Below the pieces are notes generated by a model. It was not told the DNA's origin and did no database searches. It saw only the letters and a program-made list of their open reading frames with translations. A stretch of 60,464 bases of DNA from Cladosporium sp. IMV 00045 (Eukaryota; Ascomycota; Dothideomycetes; Cladosporiales; Cladosporiaceae). Below are positions 23,013 through 33,943 of this stretch, in pieces (positions within the stretch are counted from its first letter, which is position 1; every line of letters begins with the position of its first letter). Location of the stretch: the NCBI GenBank assembly GCA_001931905.2, contig MSJI02000524.1, positions 1-60,464 of the forward strand. Reading direction: 5' to 3'. A program made the position numbers and the translations under genes.

Positions 23013-23595
23013 GAAGGGAAAGCTGTAGGAAGCGATACGTATAGATCGATAGAACAATAGACAAGGAATTGCAGTATGATCATCCAAAGACACAGACAAA
23101 TGTGATTTGGCATTTCGCAGAAGTGCGCCCGTGTGTTTCTTTCGCCTCGATGCCCTGAGTGAGATTTGGCACTCGATGTGTCCATCATGACAGTTCTGGT
23201 AGCCGTCATCTTACTATTTGGTCGTCAGCCAGGTTGACGAAAGGGCCGATCCTACTGTTGCTTCGACACAGTTCAAGACATGAGAGCCGACAGTCAAAGC
23301 CTTACTTTTGATTGCGGCTTTCACCAGCTCGATTCCTTAAGTCCTCCGATACCTACTCCAATGAATACCTCCTACGCGTGGGCTTACGGTTTCGCTGGAG
23401 GATTGAAGGCCTGACAATCTCACTCTCCCTCACCGCTCCGCCCATCCTCGCCATGCCACACAACATGGTACAGCGATACCAATAGCCGCGCGTGATGGCA
23501 CTGCAGTACCGCGACTCGCAGTCAGCAGCATGAAGCAAAGACATGGCGGCACACCCTCTTCACTCTGGTCCGACATGGTCGAGGTGCAGGACACG

Positions 23596-23601
23596 CACGT
23601 G
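23596..23601. promoter_or_regulatory. CACGTG box upstream of the Cbf1-like gene
   Basis: CACGTG is the core of the Cbf1 (CDEI) site. It lies about 970 nt before the coding start of a gene whose product should bind this sequence. Autoregulation is possible but inferred. Confidence 0.3.
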
Positions 23602-24017
23602 CTTGGAAGCTGATTGGCCGCGCACTCAAAGCGGCTTAGCAGCGGGAAGCGGCCGACGGACATGTGATCAATGCCATCTCGTGACCTCTTCTCCTGCCCG
23701 TGGCCCAGCAGTCGTCGTCTCGCCCTCTTCTCTCTTGATAAGGTGGCAACGACACTTGGATGCCTGTTGTAAAAAAGCCGGTCGCCGTCCCATCTTCCCG
23801 CGCCTTCTTTCCCGTCGTTTGCGACCAGTCTTCGATCCTCCCAAGTCGTCGTCTCCCGTCAAGCTCGGCTACATATCGCTCTTATCCGATCCAACCCGGG
23901 CCCCAGCCAGCCCGCTCGAGCTCTGTTCTGCCCTCAAGGTCACTTGACTACAACGTGACCGGCCAGCCAAAGGACATCAGGTGACGCGCTGCTGTTACTT
24001 CGTCGATTCAACCTCAG

Positions 24018-24453
24018 GTACGCAACATGCCCCTTCATATATATGATCCATAGCACCAAACGCCCTCGACCCGGCGCATGCTTGCGACGAATGCGCACGA
24101 CGAGGCATGTTGGCAAGGACTCCTTCGTCGCGCGTACATGATGATGCGCAAAGACAAGGCTGTTGTCGCATAGAGTCGCGTACACCGCGCGTAGTCGAGG
24201 TCGAGGTCGCGGCTTGCTCGAGGTTACCAGCATTTACACACTATCTGCACGAGACCTGCGACAGTGTATGCGCCATCTGCTGCTGTGGAGCGCTTTGGCG
24301 GTTTCCCTTTGCGCAGGCCTTGCGGTCTTGGTCACGCGCGCCTCGAGCAGCAATCGTCCTTGAACGCAGGGTTGCTCGTGACCTGCTTGCTTGCATGAAT
24401 GCACTTGTACTTTCTCATGAGATCGACTCATCATACTAATTGACTTCCTCTAG
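24018..24453 (+). other. Candidate 5'-UTR intron of the Cbf1-like gene
   Basis: CAG|GTACGC at 24018 and an acceptor TTCCTCTAG ending at 24453, with a TACTAAT branch-like motif about 15 nt before it. At 436 nt it is longer than the coding introns of the window. Confidence 0.35.
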
Positions 24454-24567
24454 ATTTGTCTACGCCATTCGATAAGCTCTTCTATCCAGCTACCACACCT
24501 TATCAGACTTGCTGGAGATCGACATACCACAACGCACATCACAGGCTGGGACCAACAAGAGGCCACC

Positions 24568-25577
24568 ATGTCTGTTGCCTCACCACAAAAACGCAAAAGA
24601 GACTCGCAGGACATGCCGGACATGCGTGCTGCGCCTGGGATGAGCCAGGACACCACCGAGTTTGAGCAGCAGTACCTGCACCATCACGAAGATGACGACA
24701 ACCACATCGACTTTTCCACCGTCCTCGGTCATCCACACACAGACTCCGTGATCACCGACGAGCAACCTCCGCAACCCCAGCAACCCGAACAGCAAACCCC
24801 AAACCACCAGCGATCACATTCGCACACTCAGGGCATCGTGCCAAGCGCCAGTGACACAGCCACCGCGGCTCTAGCTCAGTACCATACTATGACCGTCCCA
24901 CAGCCTACGGAAAACACATTCATGCACCAGCCTACAGAGGGAGCAGCCGATCGCGTCTCGGGGACACCTGTCGACCAAACACCAGCCCAGCGAACCGGCA
25001 GCTTTGGTGATGTAGAAGGTAGCGGCATCCAGAACGGCGATGCCTCTTCACCGACCGGCGCACAAGCTACTCCCGGCGGCAGTAAGCCCTCAGTAGGTTC
25101 CGACGAATGGCACAAAGTCCGCCGAGACAACCACAAAGAAGGTGACCTCCCTTCCCATGAAAACACCCTCCAAGCCAAACCATCAAACTAACCCCCAAAC
25201 CTCTCACAGTCGAGCGCCGCCGCCGCGAAACGATCAACGAAGGCATCAACGAACTCGCCAAAATCGTCCCCGGCTGCGAGAAGAACAAAGGCAGCATCCT
25301 CGCGCGCGCGGTGCAATTCATCACGCAGCTCAAAGAAAACGAAACGCAGAACATCGAGAAGTGGACGCTGGAGAAGCTGCTCACCGAGCAGGCCATCGCC
25401 GAGCTCAGCTCCAGCTGCGACAAGCTCAAGAACGAGTGCCAGCGCGCCTGGGCCGAGTGCGAGCAGTGGAAGAAGGCCGCGCAGAAAGCGGGCGTGGCGT
25501 CCGTCGATGGTGGGGATGCAAAACCCTCTGCTGCTGCTAATGCTGCTGCTGGTGGCGATGAGGAAAGGGCTGAGTAG
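24568..25577 (+). CDS. cbf1: bHLH-zipper transcription factor, Cbf1 type
   Basis: A nuclear bHLH factor that should bind CACGTG. In fungi its relatives act at centromeres or on sulfur-metabolism promoters; the exact role here is inferred. Exons are 24568-25141 and 25210-25577, 313 residues. The 68-nt intron falls inside the basic region, and splicing joins NHKE to VERRRRET. Seen: H189, E193 and R197 are the residues of the CACGTG-reading basic region; the helix-loop-helix runs to about 240 (NELAKIVPGCEKNKGSILARAVQFI). It is followed by a zipper-like coiled coil (NIEKWTLEKLLTEQAIAEL...). The first 170 residues are Q/P/H-rich and not conserved. An O-acetylhomoserine sulfhydrylase gene, a possible target class, lies 20 kb away. 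Confidence 0.87.
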
Positions 25578-26487
25578 GTTCATCACGACCGCTTCTTACT
25601 CTGATGACTTGGTGTCAGGGTGATGTCTTTTCGTTGCTTTCTATGTTCATTCTTTGATTTTTCCCCTGCTATGTGGATCAAGGAATTGTTGGCTTCCTGA
25701 GGCTTGGGGGGATCTTTGGTTGGCGGGCAACGGCGCAAGCAGGGTTGAGTGATCTTTTCTTGGGGGTTTACCTTCTTTCTTATGGGCGCACGCACAGAAC
25801 GACGACATAATTTGGTTGCCGGCAAGACCAGGATGGCGGAGTTTTGGGGGTGGGATATCGGATTGACGGATCTTGAGCGTAGCTTATCATATTCAGACAA
25901 GCAGAAACATGGAACGATGAGTTTATCTTTTTTTCTTTTTTTTTTCTTTTTTTTTTCCAACTTTTGTCTTCCGCGGTCTATCTTCCAATTCCATTTCGTC
26001 CTCGTAAGTACATTAATTCGAGAAAAGCCCATTAATGAAGAAAATTCTCTCTTTCCTCTCAGGCGGCAAAGTGAGCTGCATATGCGCTCCTGAAGAAGCT
26101 GCACCAAGGCGTGCTACATATGTCCAGCCCGGTCTCATGCGAGATTCATTCTTGCCATCCACTTGCCGCCAGCTAACTCCCCGAAGAGAGACACGCAGCG
26201 CAGGCATTTCCATTCGAAGAAAACCTCTTGCTCTTTCCTCTCAACGCTGCGCTCCTTCACCTGAATTTCTCCTGTCGTGACCAAGCCGAAAAACGCCGCG
26301 CTTCATGCTGGGCAATTAGGCACAGAGAACAAAAAAAACAAAATGAGTAAAAAATCCATGAAAAGAGACGAGGTTGAGTTTTCGAGCAGCCGAGGAAGAA
26401 GGATCCAGAAAATAAAAGGCCAGATTCGCGCGTGGTTGTGCGGAATGGGCCTTTGACGTTTTCCTTTGCCTCTGCAAGGGCACGGAT
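25578..26487. other. Convergent intergenic region
   Basis: 0.9 kb between the 3' ends of cbf1 and tif6. It contains a pyrimidine tract of mostly T near 25926-25960. No gene seen. Confidence 0.6.
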
Positions 26488-27429
26488 CTAGTAGAAAGAC
26501 TCGACCATAGCCTCCTTGTTGGTAGTGTTGATCGAGCCGGGCGCCATTCCCTCGCCGAGCTTGAACACAGACTCCATAACGCTCAGCTCCGTAGCGGTGG
26601 TGTCCAGACCGGTCACAGCCATCCAGTCGTTAACAACCATACCAGCGCCAACGACAGGGCTGCCGCGGTTCACACTGCCGGCGACGAGCGGCACCTGCAG
26701 CAGGGAGGACAGCTCGTCCTGGTCCTGAATGCTCGTCTTGGGGTGCACGATGCCGCCCTGGTTGGACAGGCTCATGTAGCTGCCCGTCAGCACGTTGTCC
26801 GCGATCGTCTGGCGGAAGACCTCGACGCCCAGCACGTCAGCGATGATCTCTTCCGACTCCCGCTCGAGGTCCGGGTGGACGAGGGCGACGTGGTCGTTGG
26901 CGCAGATGACGTTGCCGAGGGCGGAGAGGCGCTCTTCAATTCTTTGGATTTTCACCCCGTCCGGGATGCTGTTGCGCAGGTGCTGCAGTTCTTGGTCGGT
27001 GGTGGAGGTGGGCACGAGCAGGCCTTTGCGGTTGCCGGCTGTGAGGCGGCCGACGATGCGGGTTCCGGCGATGGTGGTGTGGCAGATGGGGATGACGTCT
27101 TGGAGTTCGGCTTCGAAGACGCTGGAAGGGTGGTGGTGGTTAGTCTGAGGGTTTGTTGGAGTAAGTGCAGCTGTATGCGCTGGCACTTGGTGGAGTGCGC
27201 GCTTTTGGCCAGCTCTTTCATTAAACCTACCTGTAGAAGTTCTCTGAGGCGCCGACGGCGACGAGGGCGTAGGAGTTGGTGAGAGTCGAGAAGACGCCGA
27301 CCCTGGGTTGTGCGCAAATGCGATTAGCAAAGCGATTCTCTGTAAAGAATGGAAGACCTCGGTGGGAGGCGCGGGGCAGCGCTGAAGGACTCACTCGTTG
27401 GAGTTTTCGAAAGCTGCGCGGACAGCCAT
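26488..27429 (-). CDS. tif6: Eukaryotic translation initiation factor 6 (Tif6)
   Basis: An anti-association factor that binds the 60S subunit and is needed for pre-60S biogenesis and export. Exons on the minus strand are 27429-27395, 27302-27231 and 27121-26488, 246 residues, the usual length of the family. Seen: [26 protein letters not shown] across two junctions, [71 protein letters not shown] and [20 protein letters not shown], all typical of the pentein-fold eIF6. The introns are 92 and 109 nt. The longer ORF that starts inside intron 1 is an artefact of unspliced reading. With drs1 it is the second 60S-assembly gene in the window, but the two are not adjacent. Confidence 0.95.
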
Positions 27430-28060
27430 GACGCTGGAGGACTGGTTGTTTTGGTTTTGGGAAGTTGTGTTGAGTATTTTGGTAGAAAGTATCGTTGGTT
27501 CGGGGAGTGTAATGGGGTATTGGCGGGTTACTGCTGTGCTTCTTCGAGAGTAGAGTCTGGGTGGTGGTGGTGGTGGAGTTTTATACGTCACCTTGGAAAT
27601 CTCTCACTTTTGGCCCTGACTCCGATGCGGTTAGAAGCGTTTGCGCAATTGGTCTTTACCGCCAAGGCAGCGAGGGTTGATCGTCTGCGACTCTTTATGG
27701 CTCATCGTCTCTCGCATTATCTGAAACACGAAATACGAAACGCTTGCTTTCATAGTCCCTCTATGTCCACATTCAAGGCAATGTCATTTGCATCGGTGGC
27801 AAAAATTCAGAGCTCGGAGTTTTGTTTCTCTTTTTTTGTTGAGGTCTCAATCAACATTACTCACAATTCGACCTTTTCGCCCTTCCTCAATCAAATCTTA
27901 ATGAATATTTCGCTAAATTCAAATTCAGCTCAGTCCTCCTTCACATCAACGCCTTATACTACCAGATGAGCCATTGGCGGGTTGAATAGCATTCATATCT
28001 CATTATTCACGACTTCTGTTGCGATCTCGCTTCGAAAAGGACATCTACCTAGGAAATCTG

Positions 28061-28091
<31 letters not shown>

Positions 28092-28330
28092 ACACAGCCT
28101 TGACACATGGACGAATAGGCTATGTGCCACGCTTCTTCAATCTCCTTCTAATTGCTATGTGTAGTCATTCTATTTACCATCAACTCTACCTCCTTACCTC
28201 GGAGCTCCCTGAACGTCGCTGCAAGCTTGTACCATCCCAGCACATCACCCTTGTTACTACACCAGCTGCCAACTCATCGCAAATTCAACGTAGACTCCTC
28301 CTACATCCCACCAGATGAGGAACCTTCCAT
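27430..28330. other. Intergenic region with a T15A15 palindrome
   Basis: 0.9 kb between the tif6 start and the 3' end of the antiporter gene. It is AT-rich, with a perfect T15A15 run at 28061-28090. The in-frame ORFs are not convincing. Confidence 0.6.
28061..28090. repeat. T15A15 perfect palindrome
   Basis: Fifteen T followed directly by fifteen A, a 30-bp perfect palindrome in intergenic DNA, about 240 nt past the antiporter stop codon. Confidence 0.97.
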
Positions 28331-30161
28331 CTACTCATCACCAAAGCGAATGCTTCTCTCCGGCGGCCTTGTTGGGCCCGTAGCAATAGGCGTCCCATCT
28401 TGCGGCGCATCATCTTTAATGGCACGGCGGGCACTGCGCGGGTTCAGTGGAATCGAGATCTGAGGATGCAAGTCGCCATTCTGGGCTTCAGAAGAGGGCT
28501 GATCTGTTTTCGACGACAGAGAGCCTTCTGTGTTTGCATTGGGAAGACCGGATCTGTTAGCGTTTCCTGCGCTGGTGTTCGCTGGGGTCGCGGTTCCACT
28601 TTGAAGCCTGCTGTTTGGTGTCGTGATCTGTCCGCTATTGTCGCCTGGCCTACGTCTTCGGAAGACTCGGTCGAGGGTGCTTGCGGTGCTCAAATTGTGT
28701 GACTCTTCGTCATCGCGTGCTGAACTTTGTGCAAAGGAGAGCCGTTCGGAAGACAGCGCCGTAGAGATCGTGCGCGGCAGGTGAAAGCCCAACTTACCCA
28801 CCGGGATGGATAGACCGTGCACCACGATCGAGCAGAAGACCAAAAACCAAACAACAACGTCCAGCATCTCGGACAAGCGAGCCGCGTCCTCCCTTTCATG
28901 AGTGTCGACCACGATTTTTCGAAGGAACTCTTTGGAGATGTAGAGATAAAAGACCGCAGACACACCAATAGGCCCGAAGAATCCCAAAAACATGGCACGG
29001 CGGATGTCCTCGACTTGGTGGATGCCTTTCTGGAATGCTAGAATCATCGGCAGTCTCCGAAGTAGCAGCACCAGGATGCCAAGGGGAATGAGCCTGTAAA
29101 TCGGTATGACGCTGTTGGCGACGAACATGTGCCACGGACAAACTGCGCCGAACCACATGAAAACACCGACGTTGAGCAACATGTCAATAGTGGGCTGAAG
29201 GCTGTCGTCCATGGTTTCAAGCCGAAACCAGTCATCCCAAGTGAAGACGTTGCCGGCGATGAAGCATGCCAGCACGTCGTCCGATCCTATCATGCCGACA
29301 GTACCGACGATGAATAGCTATACGATTGTCAGCGTCAACTTCCACCGGAATACGCGGAGGACTTACTGCAAGTGTGATCGCAAAAACGAGAAACGATTCT
29401 CGATCAACATAATGCCTGTCTTCAGCCCAGTGTAGAAGCTCTTTTGCAAACCATCCTACGACTGCTCCATAGACCACTGACAAGATGATGACATAGCCCC
29501 ATGTCTCCCCAAACCAAAGGCCAATTGCTTTACTTGCCCCGCCGCCTCCTGACCCTAAGCCCTGATCTTCTGTGAATTTGATGAGATACAACGCCAAGAA
29601 CAAAAACGGATAGCCCAAGCCATCATTGGCTCCAGATTCGGCAATGATGATCTTCTGTAGGCTGGGTGGGATGTTCTTGTCCGCGAATTTTCCCTTCACG
29701 ATGCTGTTTGACAGAATGGGATCGGTTGGAGTGACACATGATCCAACAGCCAGAGCAAAGAGGAAGGGGATGTTTGGAACCATAGCCCAAATCAAGAGTG
29801 AAGTCACCATCCACATGATACACATGCCCGGACCCAGTAGAACGGCAAGACTTCTCCATTCCATTCGGAGGTATCTGCTGGGTAGCTGCACGCCAGCAAG
29901 AACCAGCTGTACTCCCAGCACTAGCCGAGTGAAGTACAACGTGATCGTCTCGAGATCGACCGGGTCGCCATTGGCATAATCCAGCGGTCTGATGAAATTC
30001 GCAGCATGGGGACCAAAAATGACACCGAAGGCTGCGGAGATAAGGGCCTCGGAAAGATAGAATTTCTCTTTGAACAGATACGAGACCAGTCCGAAAAGCG
30101 TCACGAATCCGCCTGCAGTCGCGCAGACGATGTTGAAGTTGACCACCGAGAGGGTAGGCAT
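28331..30161 (-). CDS. Plasma-membrane Na+(K+)/H+ antiporter (Nha1/Sod2 family)
   Basis: A CPA1-type fungal cation/proton antiporter for Na+, Li+ or K+ extrusion. Exons on the minus strand are 30161-29367 and 29317-28331, 593 residues; the intron is 49 nt. Seen: about a dozen hydrophobic segments; TPTDPIL (144-150), ESGANDG (175-181), and IGSDDVLACFIAGNVFTWDDWFR (from about 275), whose paired Asp 278-279 correspond to the cation-binding Asp pair of yeast Nha1. The cytosolic tail after about residue 430 is only about 160 residues and is S/T/R/N-rich. It is much shorter than that of S. cerevisiae Nha1 and closer to the short antiporters of other fungi. The cation preference cannot be read from the sequence. 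Confidence 0.92.
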
Positions 30162-31268
30162 GTTTGCTAAGCACTCCGGCTATGGCCAAGCCAAGAGGCG
30201 CGTTTGAAGCTTGGTATTGACAAGCAATTGAAATGCGGGTTATCGAATCCGTCTAGCTGTACGATAGATGCCTGGTCCAGTCAGGCTTGTTGTGGACAAT
30301 AACTTGCAAGTGGGTGTTATTGAATCATGGAGGCAAATGTGAGTTTGATGGAAGAATGCGAGGCCTGCCGTGTTGGCGATGATGACGGTGTTTGCGCGAT
30401 CCTGGCGCGCGAAAGACTGCTGCTCTGCCGAGTTCGCTTGGCCGTGTATGGAGAACGAAAGACAAACAGCTCTCTCACGGAAATAATTCAGATGAAGATG
30501 GTTATAAGTTCCTTTAGGTACCTGATCAGGAAGACCACAAGACCAGTCTTGCATCCGGGACGAGGTGGCTGAGCAACTGACTGGCTTGGCAGGCCTTTGG
30601 CTGCGTGGGACGGGGGCCAATTGGAGAAATCCTCAAGACCTTCTCCAACACCACACCACGATCTAAACCATGTTCTTGCAGCAGTCATGAAGTCGGAGCA
30701 TACCTTTGAGGCATTTTGTGCAATAAGCGAGGTACTCCTTGACTTCGAATGTAGCCACTGGAGTTCACGTGCATGCTACCAATCCAACCTCACCCCATCA
30801 CCGAAGGCCATGCTTAAGTCTTCGTATCGATACTGGGCTCGTCTTCTCGAGGCCTAGCAGATACTATGGGACTACGTGCCCTCTGGTCTCCTCTCAGCGA
30901 GTGCATTGGTTGGTGTTAAGTATCCTCCAAATGAGATTCTTTCGCCATTTGCTCCACGGTAGGCAATGTAGTCTCCTGGCTCAGGTCGACAGTCATTCTC
31001 GGACAGTATCGCCGGCTTCACGTGCCTGTTGATCTTACTTCAGATCGGATGGTATCGCTATTACGAGTCCATGTGAAGATGCTCACCGGTTCAGAACGAT
31101 AAAAGCATTACCTCCGTTCAACTCACTTCCCCCAAACACTCCTACACCACGACACTACACCTTCACTTCTACCTTCTACACATTCACTACCATTCCCCAC
31201 TCTTACTGCATACACACGACCTTCTGAGAACCACAAACACCTCTCGGGCAAATTGATCAATACAATAT
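30162..31268. other. Divergent promoter region antiporter / Pif1-like gene
   Basis: Roughly 1.1 kb, with a CA/CT-rich stretch at about 31100-31250 that looks like a fungal promoter and leader for the plus-strand gene. CACGTG occurs at 30766-30771 and 31019-31024. No gene seen. Confidence 0.55.
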
Positions 31269-33461
31269 ATGACGGATTCACTTACGTGGAACATGCATTG
31301 GGCATTTAGCAACACTGGGACCAGTACCAAGTGAGCCGAAAAATCATCATGGTTTCCTCCGAAAGCACTTACTGACTTGACGATCCAACATCTCAGAACA
31401 TATCATCTTCAACTAGGATCTGATCTCAATACCAATGAGCGAAATCGAATACTTGGCAACTGCAAACCCCAAGCCAAAGAATTATTGTTCGATTCAGTCT
31501 ACCCACTAAGTTGGACCTTTCAGCTTCCCTCAAGAGGAAGCTACCGTATGCTAATAGTCAGCGAGAATTGAGTCGCGCCACTCCCGGACCCTCCCGAGTG
31601 AGGAACACTCCCTACCTCTCACCCGAACCGAGTGAATCTCAAAGTTTCCAGCGTACTGGACAGAGCCAGTCGATTGATCTCAGCGATAGCGATGATGGTC
31701 TATTCGTTTCAGAGCAGCCCATCGCTACAGGACAATCTATTGTCACACGACACACTGAACTTCTCAGCAGGCTCGAGAGAAAGCGAAAGCAAAATGCAAT
31801 TCGGGCCAGGATTGGAGGAGGACTAAGAAGTGACTCACCTGCAGACTTCGGTAGTCCCACACGCTCCTCGGGGGCTGCAAAGCGTATCAAAGTAGAAGGC
31901 TCTGAATCGGAACCATTCAACCCGCCAATCAGTATCCCAGCTTATGGTCATAACCGCGAGATCGCGGACGAAGAGCTCGACGACGACCAGAAGAAGGCTA
32001 TCGAACAAGCCGTTGAGAAACGTCGGAACCTTTGCATTATTGGGCAGGCAGGCACGGGAAAGTCAACTCTCATCAATGCCATGAAGGGCAATCTCCACGA
32101 CCAAGGTATTGTTGCTCGTGTCGTCGCCCCAAGCGGAACTGCCGCTCTGAATGTCCACGGATCAACGATACACAGTTACGCTGCACTTGGGTTTGAACTA
32201 AACAGAGGCATCGACTTCTACGAAAACATGAAGCCTAGAGTGCGGGAAAGACTTCAGAGTACGAAGGCTCTGATCATTGACGAAATCCCGATGGTGCCTA
32301 ACGAGCTGTTTGAACGGCTTAATCGACTGATGAAGAAAGCCCACGATAACTATTTGCCTTTCGGCGGCGTACAAGTCATTGTGGTCGGGGACTTCTGTCA
32401 GCTTCCTCCTGTCAAGCCTTTCCAGCACTGCTTCGAATCACAAAAACGGAGATTTCGAGTGTAAAGTCCACGGAATCGTCCATGAGCGCGACCAGTGGGC
32501 TTTCAAAGCACCGAGCTGGGATCTACTGTCGTTCGAGCACATCTTGCTCGAGCATTCTCATCGACAGGAGACCGACAGGGAGTTCTTGAGGATCCTCGAC
32601 AAAGAGTGGCACGGGCTCCCTTTCACCAGAGCCGAAAAGCGACTCCTCCTGGACCATCCGTGCCAGGTCGCAAACGCCGTTCAGTTGGTCACTCACTACT
32701 GGCAACGCGAAGCTCAGAACAAGAAGCATTATGCAAGGCTTCCTGGTAGGGAAATAATTTACGACTGCAAAGATGACTTCCAGCACAACCAGCTCAATCA
32801 CCCGGAGTTATATTATCTTGGATTCAGACTAGGAAACGGCACCCTCGGCTCTCTCCAAGACCACCGCTACGACAGCACAGTCCGCCTCAAAGTAGGCATG
32901 CCGGTCATCCTGCTTAACAACCTAAACGTCGACCACGGGCTCGTAAACGGCTCTCAAGGCGTGATAGTCGACTTCCATCCCTTCAACAAACGAGACCTGC
33001 CGCGCGCGCAGATTCACGCAGAAACTTTCGGAAGCCACCAGGCCACCCAGATGATCACCTTGAGCCAGACGCGCATTCTGGAATTCATGGCTCAGAACGG
33101 CGAGCCGCCCGTCCCCGTCGTGAAATTCAACAACCACCCGGACAACGTCATCATCTGGCCCGACTGTAGCATGTCCGAGCGCGGCTTCGAGCAACCTTAC
33201 TCCCTGCTCATGCGCACGCAAATCCCGCTCATGGCTGGCTGGGCCCTGACCATCCACAAAGCGCAGGGCATGACGCTGGACAGAGCGGTGGTGAATCTGA
33301 GCGAAGGGTTCGCCTTCGGACAGGTCTACGTCGCGCTGTCGCGCGTGAGGAGCCTGAAGGGGTTGAAGGTCAAGGCCTTGGGGGAGAGGGCGGGCGGGCT
33401 GGCTATGAGCAATGAGGTGAGGGAGTTTCGCGAGACGAAGTTTGGAATCGATTTTTCCTAA
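31269..33461 (+). CDS. Pif1-family DNA helicase with an internal +1 frameshift
   Basis: A superfamily 1B 5'-3' DNA helicase of the Pif1 group, nuclear or mitochondrial. Seen: GQAGTGKSTLINAMKG (Walker A), APSGTAALNVHGSTIHS, LIIDEIPMVPNELF (Walker B), VVGDFCQLPPVKPF, then in another frame VGMPVILLNNLN, GWALTIHKAQGMTLDRAVV and VYVALSRVRSLKGL. The first frame ends with a stop at about 32464. The second frame continues the protein without loss, and the switch is needed near an A5 run at 32442-32446. No good intron explains it. This may be a real mutation, making it a pseudogene, or a one-base sequence error. The 5' end is uncertain: the conserved ORF has no ATG. An exon at 31269-31330 spliced to 31498 (167-nt intron, GTGAGC...TTCAG) would supply one in frame. 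Confidence 0.72.
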
Positions 33462-33943
33462 ACTTGCGATTTTCCTTCTGCTGGGAGGCACTGCTCTGGA
33501 TTGACCTGACACAACTTTCTTTGGAATGCGTGTACTTGCGAGTACTGTCTTTCGGGGTTGGGGTCTTGTTGTTGCTTTCATCTTCGGGGGGCCAGGCGTT
33601 TGTGGAGTTATTTTGCATTGGTGTTGCGTTGGTATTGCGTTGGCATCATATCCTCACTTGGACGATACTAAAACCGACAAACGGTTTTGCGGACGGGATA
33701 TCTTTTCATCTCCATTTCTTAAGCTAGAACACCTATTTGAAACCCAGCCCCGGATATAATTTTGACATATCATGATAATGGAAAACAGTCGAAAGGGCCT
33801 TACTCCTCCATTGAGTCTTCAGCAAGCATACCGATCAAGTGTTCTGACTGAACCAGTGAAGAAACCAAGGAACGAAAAGGTATATCGTACACGGCATAAC
33901 ATTACATTAGATTGATATGCAAGCAAATCCACCATGCCCTCTC
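33462..33943. other. Convergent intergenic region
   Basis: About 0.5 kb between the 3' ends of the Pif1-like and orc5 genes. No feature seen. Confidence 0.6.

Larger units (their letters stand above)
23013..24567. other. Intergenic region, promoter and leader of the Cbf1-like gene
   Basis: These 1.55 kb contain several short ORFs without recognisable domains, a CACGTG at 23596-23601 and a candidate 5'-UTR intron at 24018-24453. The last 120 nt are a plausible leader of the bHLH gene. Confidence 0.5.

Noticed and set aside
23543..23947. 134-codon plus-strand ORF before the bHLH gene
   Set aside because: R/S/P-rich with no domain; probably part of the promoter or leader.
31481..31500. tRNA B-box-like GTTCGATTC
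   Set aside because: The flanking bases cannot form a T-arm stem and no A-box lies at the right distance.
31435..31505. ATG at 31435 as start of the Pif1-like gene
   Set aside because: It is out of frame with the helicase and meets a stop within 75 nt. The exon at 31269-31330 spliced to 31498 fits better.
32411..32459. Intron (GTCAAG to CGAG) to explain the Pif1-like frame change
   Set aside because: The donor and acceptor are poor, and it would delete the conserved VKPFQ segment.
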